A stretch of 51,021 nucleotides of DNA. It comes from Verrucomicrobiaceae bacterium. GTDB taxonomy: Bacteria > Verrucomicrobiota > Verrucomicrobiia > Verrucomicrobiales > Verrucomicrobiaceae. The notes beneath the pieces were generated by a model. The model saw nothing but the letters and a program-made list of their open reading frames with translations. It searched no databases and had not been told where the DNA came from. How positions within the stretch are numbered: the first letter of the stretch is position 1; every line of letters begins with the position of its first letter. Shown piece after piece: positions 24,403-32,542 of this stretch. The DNA lies in contig JAIXYN010000088.1 of assembly GCA_027490195.1 (NCBI GenBank), positions 1 to 51,021 of the forward strand, in the 5' to 3' direction. A program made the position numbers and the translations under genes.

Positions 24403-26352
24403 TTACTTGTCCTTGTCCACGACTTCGAAGTCGGCATCGACGACCTTACCTTTGTCCTGGGACTTCGTTTCCGAAGCACCAGCCTCAGGGGCTGCGCCAC
24501 CCATGCCGCTCATGTCGGGCATACCACCGGGGGCTCCGGTTGCGCCTGCGGCGGCAGCGGCTTGATAGGCGGCGGCGAAGAGTTTTTCGAGTTCTTCGGT
24601 CTGGGCCTTCATCTTGTCGGTGTCACCGGATTCCACAGCGGACTTCAGAGAAGCGAGCTTGTCCTTGATCGGAGAGAGCTGGTCGGCAGGAACTTTTTCT
24701 TCCCAGTCCTTGAGCTGCTTCTCGATCTCGAAGCTGAGGCCTTCCGCCTTGTTCTTCACTTCCACGGCTTCCTTGCGCTTGAGGTCTTCGTCGGCGTGCT
24801 CTTCAGCATCGCGCTTGGCTTTTTCGATCTCTTCCTGGCTGAGGCCGGAGCTGCCCTGGATGGAGATCTTCTGCTCTTTGCCGCTGACTTTTTCCTTGGC
24901 GCTGACGTGCAGGATGCCGTTGGCGTCGATGTCAAAGGTCACTTCGACCTGTGGCACACCGCGTGGGGCTGGTGGGATGCCGTCGAGCTTGAAGGTGCCG
25001 AGCGTCTTGTTGTCGCGGGACATTGGGCGCTCGCCCTGCAGGACGACGATTTCCACGCCGGGCTGGTTGTCGCTGTAGGTGGAGAACACCTGGCTGTGCT
25101 TCTTCGGAATGGTGGTGTTGCGCGGGATCATCGGGGTGGCCACGCCGCCTGCCGTCTCGATGGAGAGGGTGAGCGGGGTCACATCGAGGAGGAGCACGTC
25201 TTTGACGTCACCTTTGAGCACGCCGCCCTGGATGGCTGCGCCGATGGCGACGACTTCATCTGGGTTCACACCCTGATGCGGGTCTTTGCCGGCGAGTTTC
25301 TTCGCGGTCTCAACGACCTTCGGCATGCGGGTCATACCACCCACGAGCACGAGTTCGTCGATCTTGCTGGCGTCGAGTTTGGCGGCGGCAAGGCAATCCT
25401 TCACGGGCTTGATGGTGCGCTCAAACAGGTTGTCCGTGAGCTGCTCCATCTTGGCGCGGGTGAGGGTCTTCATGATGTGCTTCGGCCCGGAGGCGTCGGC
25501 GGTGATGAAGGGGAGATTCAGGTCGTAGCTCTGGCTGGAGCTGAGGGCGATCTTAGCCTTTTCGGCTTCTTCCTTGATGCGCTGAAGCGCGTCGGGCTGA
25601 CCGCTGAGGTCGATGCCGCTGTCGGTTTTGAATTCGTTGACGATCCAAGTGATGAGGGTGTTGTCCCAGTCGTCACCACCGAGGTGGGTGTCGCCGTCCG
25701 TGGCGAGCACTTCGAAGACGCCGTCGCCGATTTCCAGCACGGAGATGTCGAAGGTACCACCGCCAAGGTCATACACGGCGACCTTTTCGTCCGACTTGCT
25801 GTCGAGGCCGTAGGCCAGGGCGGCTGCGGTCGGTTCATTGATGATGCGGCGCACGTTGAGGCCGGCGATTTCGCCAGCGGCCTTGGTGGCGTTGCGCTGG
25901 CTGTCGTTGAAGTAAGCAGGAACGGTGATGACGGCTTCCGTGATCGTTTCGCCGAGCTTGGCTTCCGCATCGGCCTTCAGCTTGGCCAGGATCATCGCGC
26001 TGACTTCCTGGGGGCTGTAAACTTTCGTTTCGCCGCCGACTTCGACCTGCACGTGAGCATCGCCATTGGCAGCGGCCACGATCTTGTAAGGCATGCGCTT
26101 GTCGGCTTCGGTGAGTTCCACGAACTTGCGGCCCATGAGGCGCTTCACGGAGAAGACGGTGTTGCGGGGATTCGTCACGGCCTGGCGCTTGGCAGCCTGA
26201 CCGACGACGCGTTCGCCGCTCTTCGTAAAGGCGACGATGGAAGGCGTCGTGCGTGCGCCTTCGCTGTTTTCGAGCACCGTTGCTTTGCCGCCTTCAAGGA
26301 CGGCCATGCAGGAGTTGGTGGTGCCGAGGTCAATGCCGAGGATTTTGCTCAT
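24403..26352 (-). CDS. dnaK: Chaperone DnaK (Hsp70)
   Basis: A 649-residue Hsp70, complete. Nucleotide-binding domain: GIDLGTTNSCMAVLEGGKAT at the start, VITVPAYFNDSQRNATK, YDLGGGTFDISVLEIGDGVF and LVGGMTRMPKV. Linker and substrate-binding domain follow from VLLLDVTPLTLSIETAGGVA, and the lid ends in KGKVVDADFEVVDKDK, close to the usual conserved tail. dnaJ and grpE are not beside it. A 7-9-7 inverted repeat lies 51-73 nt before the start and may control expression. Confidence 0.98.
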   Translation of the reverse strand: MSKILGIDLGTTNSCMAVLEGGKATVLENSEGARTTPSIVAFTKSGERVVGQAAKRQAVTNPRNTVFSVKRLMGRKFVELTEADKRMPYKIVAAANGDAHVQVEVGGETKVYSPQEVSAMILAKLKADAEAKLGETITEAVITVPAYFNDSQRNATKAAGEIAGLNVRRIINEPTAAALAYGLDSKSDEKVAVYDLGGGTFDISVLEIGDGVFEVLATDGDTHLGGDDWDNTLITWIVNEFKTDSGIDLSGQPDALQRIKEEAEKAKIALSSSQSYDLNLPFITADASGPKHIMKTLTRAKMEQLTDNLFERTIKPVKDCLAAAKLDASKIDELVLVGGMTRMPKVVETAKKLAGKDPHQGVNPDEVVAIGAAIQGGVLKGDVKDVLLLDVTPLTLSIETAGGVATPMIPRNTTIPKKHSQVFSTYSDNQPGVEIVVLQGERPMSRDNKTLGTFKLDGIPPAPRGVPQVEVTFDIDANGILHVSAKEKVSGKEQKISIQGSSGLSQEEIEKAKRDAEEHADEDLKRKEAVEVKNKAEGLSFEIEKQLKDWEEKVPADQLSPIKDKLASLKSAVESGDTDKMKAQTEELEKLFAAAYQAAAAAGATGAPGGMPDMSGMGGAAPEAGASETKSQDKGKVVDADFEVVDKDK

Positions 26353-26402
26353 GAGATTTTGGGGTTGGGGGGAAAGTGATACTGAAGGTTTTGGTGCTTC
26401 TT

Positions 26403-26425
26403 ACTTGGCTAGATGCGTGCCAAGT
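26403..26425. promoter_or_regulatory. Inverted repeat ACTTGGC-N9-GCCAAGT before dnaK
   Basis: A perfect 7-bp inverted repeat with a 9-nt spacer, 51 nt upstream of the dnaK start. The 9-nt spacing equals that of CIRCE, the HrcA operator, but the arms are different. Its core TTGGC/GCCAA also appears in the repeat cluster at 26500-26562. Confidence 0.5.
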
Positions 26426-26499
26426 GGCGCTTTAGAGGCACAACGCACTGATTACGAGTGACTTAGAGAACAGGTGGGTCGAGTGACAATGAGTCAAGA

Positions 26500-26562
26500 A
26501 TTGTGCCAAACTGTGCCAAAGTGCCAAAGCATGGCACAATTGGGCTGGCATTTGGCACAATT
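26500..26562. promoter_or_regulatory. Operator-like cluster of TGTGCCAAA repeats
   Basis: ATTGTGCCAAA (26500-26510) and TTTGGCACAAT (26551-26561) form a perfect 11-bp inverted repeat. Between them are two further direct units (CTGTGCCAAA, GTGCCAAAG) at about 10-bp steps, that is one helical turn, and one more inverted unit (ATGGCACAAT, 26531-26540). Five sites on one DNA face between divergent dnaK and the gene at 26747 look like a binding array for a repressor or activator. Confidence 0.55.
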
Positions 26563-26711
26563 GAGCGGAACGCAAGTGCCCCGCGTGTTGTTTTCAGCGT
26601 CCTCGCGGAAAACGGACCCAAAATGCCCGATGCTCGAAGCAGTCTTCGCAGAGGAGCCAGATTCTTGAACAGTGCCTTGGTGGGAATGCGAGGCACACTT
26701 GTTTTTTGTGA

Positions 26712-26740
26712 TTGTCGCACAGGGCCTAAAAGCTTATAAT
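26712..26740 (+). promoter_or_regulatory. Sigma-70-type promoter of the 52-residue gene
   Basis: TTGTCG (26712-26717), a 17-bp spacer, then a perfect TATAAT (26735-26740). The start of transcription is expected 6-8 bases later, at about 26746-26748, which coincides with the ATG at 26747, so the mRNA would be leaderless. Confidence 0.6.
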
Positions 26741-26746
26741 TTACCT

Positions 26747-26905
26747 ATGCCAAAAGCTGCCAGCGCCTCAAAAAAGCCCAAGAGCGAGGACCAGTTGCTT
26801 GCCCAAGGCATCTCGCAGTTGCTTCAAGCTGTCAAAGAGCATGCGGCTGCAAAGGGCAAGCCTATGAAACCGGATCAGTTGCTGAAAAAGGGCTACAACG
26901 CTTAA
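26747..26905 (+). CDS. Small basic protein, 52 residues, probably leaderless
   Basis: The protein is Lys/Ala-rich (about nine of the first twenty residues are Lys, Ser or Ala), with one likely helix (LLAQGISQLLQAVKEHAAAK) and the end KPMKPDQLLKKGYNA. No family recognised. Such short basic proteins may bind nucleic acid or ribosomes, but nothing here proves it. There is no Shine-Dalgarno sequence before the ATG and a good promoter ends 6 nt upstream. Confidence 0.55.
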   Translation: MPKAASASKKPKSEDQLLAQGISQLLQAVKEHAAAKGKPMKPDQLLKKGYNA

Positions 26906-27007
26906 TCAAGCGTGTGCTCCTCCCCCTTTGTGAAAAGTTTCACAATCTGATTGCCGCCCCTGCGCAGGGGGCGTAATTCTCACAGTCCCAAATTTTCTCT
27001 GACTCCC

Positions 27008-27544
27008 ATGGTCGCTCCCGCTGATACCTCCATTGCTGCTTACGACTCGAAAGTTGAAGGCAACATCATCTTCACCAAGATGGACGCCGCCATCAACTGG
27101 ATGCGCAAGAACTCCATGTGGCCGATGCCGATGGGCCTTGCCTGCTGCGCCATCGAAATGATGGCCGCTGCCTGCAGTCGCTACGACTTGAGCCGCTTCG
27201 GTGCGGAAGTGATGCGTTTCTCCCCCCGCCAGGCCGATGTGATGATCGTGGCCGGCACGGTGACTTACAAGATGGCCCTCGCCGTGAAGCGCGTGTGGGA
27301 CCAGATGCCGGAGCCGAAGTGGTGCATCGCCATGGGTGCATGCGCCTCCAGCGGCGGCATGTACCGCAGCTACGCGGTGCTCCAGGGCATTGATCAGCTC
27401 ATTCCGGTGGACGTTTACATCTCCGGCTGCCCTCCACGCCCCGAAGCCTTGCTTGAAGGCATGATGCGTCTGCAGCGCAAGATCGAAACCGAGCACTCCT
27501 TCACCGAGCAGAAGAAGGAGCTTATTGCCGAGCTGATCGCCTAG
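27008..27544 (+). CDS. nuoB: NADH-quinone oxidoreductase subunit B
   Basis: A 178-residue subunit of complex I that holds the N2 iron-sulfur cluster, the last electron carrier before quinone. The four ligands are visible: Cys46 and Cys47 (GLACCAIEMM), Cys112 (GACASSGGMY) and Cys141 (ISGCPPRPEALL). Length is normal. ATG 27008 is used; the frame is open to 26951 but the added residues are not family-like. nuoA is not upstream. nuoC follows after 170 nt that contain a family A repeat. Confidence 0.96.
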   Translation: MVAPADTSIAAYDSKVEGNIIFTKMDAAINWMRKNSMWPMPMGLACCAIEMMAAACSRYDLSRFGAEVMRFSPRQADVMIVAGTVTYKMALAVKRVWDQMPEPKWCIAMGACASSGGMYRSYAVLQGIDQLIPVDVYISGCPPRPEALLEGMMRLQRKIETEHSFTEQKKELIAELIA

Positions 27545-27555
27545 CCTGCGGAGCA

Positions 27556-27678
27556 GGAATGACGAAACCAGAATGAGGAATGTCGAATGAGGTCCGAATG
27601 CCCCAAGACTCCCGAGCTTCGCAATAGTCATTCGCGCTTGGTCATTCATTCGTCATTCGCCATTCTGGTTTCGTCATT
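27556..27678. repeat. MITE-like palindrome, family A, copy 2
   Basis: Perfect 17-bp ends: AATGACGAAACCAGAAT at 27558-27574 and its inverse at 27662-27678. Internal words GAATGAGGAATGTCGAATGA and, inverted, TCATTCATTCGTCATTCG pair further. It separates nuoB from nuoC, 11 nt after the nuoB stop codon. Confidence 0.85.
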
Positions 27679-27714
27679 TTAAAGCTCCCTTTTTCCCCAA
27701 CCTCTCTTCTCATC

Positions 27715-28287
27715 ATGACCGCCCCTCAAATGGTTGAAGCCCTGAAGCAGAAATTCGGTGATGCCGTGCTGGAAACGAAGGAGTTTCGTGGCGAACACAC
27801 GCTCGTCGTCAAGCTCAGCAACGCCAAGCCACTGCTCGCGTATTGCCGCGATGAACTGAATTTCGACTACCTCGTCGATATCTCCAGCCTTGATTACATG
27901 GGCAAGGAGCCGCGCTTTGAGATGGTGTATGAACTCTATGGCTACGGCCATCTGCAGCACCTGCGTGTGCGCGCCGCTGTGGCGGAGGACGTGGAAGTCC
28001 CCACCGTCAGCGACATCTGGCCCACCGCCAACTGGCATGAGCGCGAGGTGTATGACATGATGGGCATCAAGTTCAGCGGCCATCCCGACATGCGCCGTAT
28101 CCTCATGTGGGAGGGCTATCCGTTCCACCCGCTGCGCAAAGACTTCCCGCTCGAAGGCAAGCCCAGCGACATGCCCGATGTCGGCTTCACCAAGACCGCA
28201 CCGATGGCGGATGGTCCTTTCGTCACCAGTGCAGGCACCGGCGACACGGTGACGCGCGAGCCCCGCTCCCGCAGGCCCACAGAATAG
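27715..28287 (+). CDS. nuoC: NADH-quinone oxidoreductase subunit C
   Basis: A 190-residue 30-kDa-type subunit of the complex I peripheral arm, which packs against NuoB and NuoD. Conserved segments are FDYLVDISSLDYMGKEPRFE, WPTANWHEREVYDMMGIKFS and the signature HPDMRRILMWEGYPFHPLRK DFPLEG. The C-terminal 45 residues are polar and poorly conserved. It is not followed by nuoD; the next gene is a PQQ-like protein. The nuo genes are therefore split in this genome. Confidence 0.95.
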   Translation: MTAPQMVEALKQKFGDAVLETKEFRGEHTLVVKLSNAKPLLAYCRDELNFDYLVDISSLDYMGKEPRFEMVYELYGYGHLQHLRVRAAVAEDVEVPTVSDIWPTANWHEREVYDMMGIKFSGHPDMRRILMWEGYPFHPLRKDFPLEGKPSDMPDVGFTKTAPMADGPFVTSAGTGDTVTREPRSRRPTE

Positions 28288-28369
28288 CGTGGGATCACGC
28301 TAGCACACGCTGTGCGGGCTGCGTTGTATCGAAAGAGCCCCCCGGCGTCACTCGTTCCATTTCCTTCTC

Positions 28370-29632
28370 ATGACACGCACTCATCTCACCACCGTACTCG
28401 GTCTGGCGCTGGCCACGACTGCCTTCACTGCTGAATCCACTGACTGGGGCACCTTCCGGGGGCCTGCTGGCAATGGCGTCGTCCCCGCCCTGGCCAATGC
28501 CAAATGGAGCCTCAAGCAGGTCTGGAAATCACCCACCAATCTCGGCTTCAGTTCCTTTGCTGAATCAGGCGGCAAGGTATACACGCTCGTCACCGGTGAA
28601 ACCGACGGCAACAGCGGTGAAACACTCGTCTGCCTGGATGAAAAGACCGGCAAGCAACTGTGGAGCAAGCCGCTCAGCATCGTTCCCAAATACACCGGCG
28701 GCGGTGACTCCGGCACGCCTGACAACAAAGGCGGCGACGGCTCCCGCTCCACGCCCGTGGTCAACGGCGGCAAGGTGTACGTCATTGATTCCATGCTCGG
28801 CGTCTTCTGTTTCGACGCCGCCACTGGCAAACAAGTCTGGAGCCACGATGTGATGAAGGAAAATGCTGGCGTGCAGATCAAATGGGAAAACGCTGCTTCT
28901 CCCGTGATCGACGGAGACGTGCTTCTCCTCGCTGGCGGTGGCACAGGCCAGGGCCTGATCGGCCTGAACAAGAACACCGGCAAAGTCGTGTGGAAGGGTG
29001 AAGACGACAAGATGACCCACGCCACCCCTGTGCTGGCAAACATTCTCGGCGTGCACCAGGCCATCTTCTTCACGCAGACCGGCCTCGTCGCCGTTGATCC
29101 CCAAAAAGGCAGCGTGATCTGGCGTGCCCCTTTCCCTTACAAGGTGAGCACCGCCGCCTCCCCGGTGGTGTTTGAAGACATCGTTTACTGCTCCGCCGGC
29201 TACGGCGTGGGCGCTGGTGCATTCAAAATCAGCAAGAGCGGCGGCAAGCTCGAAGCGACCCAGATCTGGCGTCGTGAAAACCAGTGCTTCAACCACTGGA
29301 GCACCCCGGTCGTCAAAGACGGCTTCCTCTACGGCATGTTCAGCTTCAAGGAATATGGCGCCGGCCCTCTGGCCTGCGTGGACATCCGCACGGGCGAAGA
29401 CAAATGGGCTGAAAAGGGCTTTGGCCCCGGCCAGGTCATCCTTGCAGGAGACAAGATCATCGCCACCAGCGACAAGGGCGAAATCGTCGTCGTCGAGGCC
29501 AAGTCGGACAAATACACGGAAGTGGCGCGTAAAGACGTGCTCGATGGCAAGGTCTGGAGCTACCCGATCCTCGCCAATGGCAAAATCTTCGCCCGCAGCA
29601 CGACCGAAGGCGTGTGCTTGGATGTGAACTGA
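28370..29632 (+). CDS. Secreted PQQ-like beta-propeller protein
   Basis: A 420-residue protein. Signal peptide about 1-21. The body is a propeller of repeated blades with the typical phrases GETLVCLDEKTGKQLWSKPL, GVFCFDAATGKQVWSHDV and LIGLNKNTGKVVWKGEDDKM (blades of the AxDxxTGKxxW kind). DWGTFRGPAGNGV near the start is the usual opening of PVC-group members. The catalytic Cys-Cys of true quinoprotein alcohol dehydrogenases is absent, so it may be a scaffold or outer-membrane assembly-like protein rather than a dehydrogenase. A strong terminator follows. Confidence 0.85.
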   Translation: MTRTHLTTVLGLALATTAFTAESTDWGTFRGPAGNGVVPALANAKWSLKQVWKSPTNLGFSSFAESGGKVYTLVTGETDGNSGETLVCLDEKTGKQLWSKPLSIVPKYTGGGDSGTPDNKGGDGSRSTPVVNGGKVYVIDSMLGVFCFDAATGKQVWSHDVMKENAGVQIKWENAASPVIDGDVLLLAGGGTGQGLIGLNKNTGKVVWKGEDDKMTHATPVLANILGVHQAIFFTQTGLVAVDPQKGSVIWRAPFPYKVSTAASPVVFEDIVYCSAGYGVGAGAFKISKSGGKLEATQIWRRENQCFNHWSTPVVKDGFLYGMFSFKEYGAGPLACVDIRTGEDKWAEKGFGPGQVILAGDKIIATSDKGEIVVVEAKSDKYTEVARKDVLDGKVWSYPILANGKIFARSTTEGVCLDVN

Positions 29633-29659
29633 TTCGACCCAGCCCAAGTCTAACCCTTC

Positions 29660-29693
29660 GAAGCCCGGAGTTCAAAGCTCCGGGCTTCTTTTT
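29660..29693 (+). terminator. Rho-independent terminator
   Basis: GAAGCCCGGAG, a 7-nt loop, CTCCGGGCTTC, then TTTTT: an 11-bp perfect stem with T-tract, 28 nt after the stop codon of the PQQ-like gene. Confidence 0.93.
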
Positions 29694-29975
29694 GGTCTCG
29701 TCTTACTTCCATGGCTGTGTCCCCTTGAGGGACGGGCTCGGTCGTAGGCTGGGCGTTTTTGGCGTCGAGGGGGCTCGGATGCTCCACCGCACGTTTCGCC
29801 AAACCGCCCGACTACGAGGACGTTCTTACGCCATGGTGTTTGCCGTGCGCTGGCAGACGGGCGGGCTATCGCCACAACCGTCCTACGGCTTCCAGCTCCG
29901 GCCTTCTTTTTGTTCGGGGTCCGTGCACCCTTGACGCATCGGGGGCTTTAACCGACTCTCAAAGCTCTCTCTGGC

Positions 29976-31706
29976 ATGAAGTGGCTGAACCGTGTGATCC
30001 AGGCCTGGCAAAAGGCGCGTGAACTCCCCTATTTGGGACGGGGGTCATTTGCCGTGGCCATCACCCTGCTGATCATCTCCATGCTGATGGGCTGGCACCG
30101 CACGCACCCAGATGACGCCGTGGATGCCGCCTTCCAACAGGCGCAGGTGGCGCAAGTGGATGTGCCGCAGGGCATCCAGGTGCTCTCCAGAGTGCTGCCC
30201 TATCTCAATCTGTGGGTCAGGCTGGGTGTTCCGGTGCTGCTGATCGTGATTTGGCGGCGCTGGGGAGACCTGCGCCGCCTGATGCTGCCGGTCAGCATCG
30301 CCTCCATTTCGATTGCCGTGTGGTCCATCGCGAGTGACCTGGTGGATTACATCGCACATTCGCAAATGACGGAAATTGGCGAACCGCCTGCGCCACTGGC
30401 CTTTGCCTTCAAGCTCGTGTTCATGGCGCTAGTCTTTCTGTCGGCTCCCTTCGCCCTACAATACTACCTGCGCATCGGCATCCTGGAGCGCTACACCCTG
30501 CGGACCTTCCTGCATCCGCTGGTGTTCTGCTTTGTCTCCTTCTTCACCCTGTGGATCATCATGGATCTGCTGGACAATTTGAAGGACTTTCAGGAATCCA
30601 AATCCGGCGTGGTACGGGTGATCACCTTTTACCTGGGGATGATCCCCTTTGTCTACACGCAGATCCTGCCGGTGGCCCTGCTGCTTGCGGTGTTGTATTC
30701 CCTCACCCGCATGTCGAAGGCCAACGAGATCATCTCCATGCAGGGCACGGGTCAGAGCCTGTTCCGGGTGCTGCGCCCGATCTTTGTCTGCAGCGTGTAT
30801 GCCTGCATGCTGAACATGGCGGCCAACTACTACTGGGCCCCCCGCGCGGAGAACCACCGCGAGGCCGTTGTCCGCGGCCTGAGTGTGCATGCGGCGGATT
30901 CCATCATGGCCTCCGGCATCATGTACCATACCCCACTGACCCGCCGCACCTGGTACGTGTCCACCTTTCCCTTTTCCCTGCGCAGCGGAAACGAGCGCAT
31001 GCATGGCGTACAAATCCGTGAGGAAGATGCCCAAGGCCGCCCCTCACGCACCATCATCGCGCCCGACGCAGGCTGGTCGCCCCGCACCGGCTGGCGTTTT
31101 TATGACGGCAAGGAAGAGGGCAAAGAGATGATCTACAAAGACGGCAACCTCACATCCATTCGGCCCTTTCCCAAGGGTGCTGACGGCAGGCGCGTCCTCG
31201 AAGTAACGGGAATCGAGGAAACGCCCTGGAGCCTCGTGAGCTATGCGCTGCGTCCCGATTTCATGAGTGTTCCGGAGCTTGTCTCCTACCTGCGCGCCCA
31301 CCCGAAGGCGGCGGATGACAAGCTCGCGCCGTTTCGCACGCATTTCTGGCAGCGCTTTGCCCTGCCCTGGCAGGCCATGGCGCTGGTGCTCGTCGCCGCG
31401 CCACTCGGCGTGACCTACTCACGCCGTGGCTCGGTCGGTGGCATTGCCGGAAGTGTCTTCATTTTCTTCATCTACATGTTCATGAACAATCTCTGCCTCA
31501 ATCTCGGCAAAGGCGGGCATTTGCCGACCTGGCTCACCGTGTGGCTGCCGCACTTGCTGTTTGGCACCCTCGGATTCGCCCTGTTCCATTACCGCTCGCA
31601 GAACCGTGACATGCCAAGTTTCAAATTCCGCCTTTCCAAGCTCAAGCCTCAGATCGCACGTCCGCGCAATCGCAGTGCTCCCCTGCCCGGCGCCTCAGGC
31701 ATTTGA
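29976..31706 (+). CDS. LptF/LptG-family permease with extra N-terminal membrane domain
   Basis: A 576-residue membrane protein. Residues from about 170 match the LptF/G permease family that, with the LptB ATPase, extracts lipopolysaccharide from the inner membrane: ILERYTLRTFLHPLVF, then RMSKANEIISMQGTGQSLFR (coupling helix), a periplasmic beta domain (about 290-430), and the last three membrane segments (LVAAPLGVTYSRRGSVGG). The first 165 residues are not in the standard family, whose length is about 350-400, and contain four further membrane segments (about 24-39, 78-93, 103-120, 142-162). Function of the extension is unknown. Confidence 0.85.
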   Translation: MKWLNRVIQAWQKARELPYLGRGSFAVAITLLIISMLMGWHRTHPDDAVDAAFQQAQVAQVDVPQGIQVLSRVLPYLNLWVRLGVPVLLIVIWRRWGDLRRLMLPVSIASISIAVWSIASDLVDYIAHSQMTEIGEPPAPLAFAFKLVFMALVFLSAPFALQYYLRIGILERYTLRTFLHPLVFCFVSFFTLWIIMDLLDNLKDFQESKSGVVRVITFYLGMIPFVYTQILPVALLLAVLYSLTRMSKANEIISMQGTGQSLFRVLRPIFVCSVYACMLNMAANYYWAPRAENHREAVVRGLSVHAADSIMASGIMYHTPLTRRTWYVSTFPFSLRSGNERMHGVQIREEDAQGRPSRTIIAPDAGWSPRTGWRFYDGKEEGKEMIYKDGNLTSIRPFPKGADGRRVLEVTGIEETPWSLVSYALRPDFMSVPELVSYLRAHPKAADDKLAPFRTHFWQRFALPWQAMALVLVAAPLGVTYSRRGSVGGIAGSVFIFFIYMFMNNLCLNLGKGGHLPTWLTVWLPHLLFGTLGFALFHYRSQNRDMPSFKFRLSKLKPQIARPRNRSAPLPGASGI

Positions 31707-31737
31707 AACTTTGAACCTGATACTTTAAACATCGTTG

Positions 31738-32535
31738 ATGCAGCAAAACTGGTCCATACGCAGCCGCGCGCACACATGCGCCCTCACTGGCCGCCCGTTC
31801 GAGGACGGCGAGAGCTTTCACACCACCATCCATTTCGATCCGGACGAAAATGGCTACGTGCGGCGTGACGTCTGTGCCGAGGCGTGGGCGCAGGAAGTGG
31901 AGCAGCGCAAGCCCGTCGCTGCCTGGAAGACCATCTATTCCAGAGTCCTCGCAGAGGCGAAGCCCGAGATCACCCCCAAGGAAGGCGCACAGGCCCTGCT
32001 GCAGCGCTTCATCGAAGAAGGAGATCCGCGCACCGAAAACGCACGCTACATCCTCGCGCTCATGCTTGAGCGGAAACGCCAGCTCCACCAAACCGCTGAG
32101 AAGGAAATCGATGGCGCCAAGATGCTCTTCTACGAAAACAGGAAGACCGGTGAAATCTTCATCGTGCGCGATCCCGAACTGAAGCTCAGCGAAATGGCAG
32201 ACATGCAGGACGAAGTCGCCACCCTTCTGGCCTTCGGGGGCCCTGCCGCCGATGCCGCCAAAGCCGTGGGCGTGACGCTCACCGTGGATGGCGTCGTTCC
32301 CGAACCGGATGCCGAGGCACCCAAGGATTCGGGTGGCACTGCTGCTGCCGCAGAAGCAGCCGACACCGCACCCACGGCGGAAACAGAGTCTATAGTCGAA
32401 CAACCCGCCGCAGAGGAAGAATCTGAGGCCGAAGCTGCCGCAGAATCAGCATCCGAGATTCAGCCCGAGCAGGAAGAGCCTGCGGCAGATTCTGAGCCTA
32501 GTGCCGAGCCCGCGAGCGAAGCCGAGGTGGAATGA
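31738..32535 (+). CDS. Hypothetical protein with long acidic tail
   Basis: A 265-residue protein. Residues 1-175 are folded-looking: SRAHTCALTGRPFEDGESFH, with Cys residues that could hold a metal, and CAEAW further on; then EGDPRTENARYILALMLERK. The last 80 residues are almost only Glu, Ala, Ser, Pro and Asp and are probably disordered. I know similar proteins from other Verrucomicrobiota only as hypothetical. It starts 31 nt after the LptF/G gene and so is probably in the same operon. It ends 7 bases from the convergent protease gene. Confidence 0.65.
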   Translation: MQQNWSIRSRAHTCALTGRPFEDGESFHTTIHFDPDENGYVRRDVCAEAWAQEVEQRKPVAAWKTIYSRVLAEAKPEITPKEGAQALLQRFIEEGDPRTENARYILALMLERKRQLHQTAEKEIDGAKMLFYENRKTGEIFIVRDPELKLSEMADMQDEVATLLAFGGPAADAAKAVGVTLTVDGVVPEPDAEAPKDSGGTAAAAEAADTAPTAETESIVEQPAAEEESEAEAAAESASEIQPEQEEPAADSEPSAEPASEAEVE

Positions 32536-32542
32536 GCAGGTG

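Noticed and set aside
24235..26379. 714-residue frame antisense to dnaK
   Set aside because: Shadow of dnaK. Long antisense frames opposite dnaK are a known effect of its codon use.
28565..29647. 360-residue frame antisense to the PQQ-like gene
   Set aside because: Shadow; the plus-strand frame has signal peptide and propeller repeats.
29694..29975. Possible small gene between the terminator and the LptF/G gene
   Set aside because: Frames are short and without pattern; only GC-rich spacer with a second T-rich stretch near 29905.
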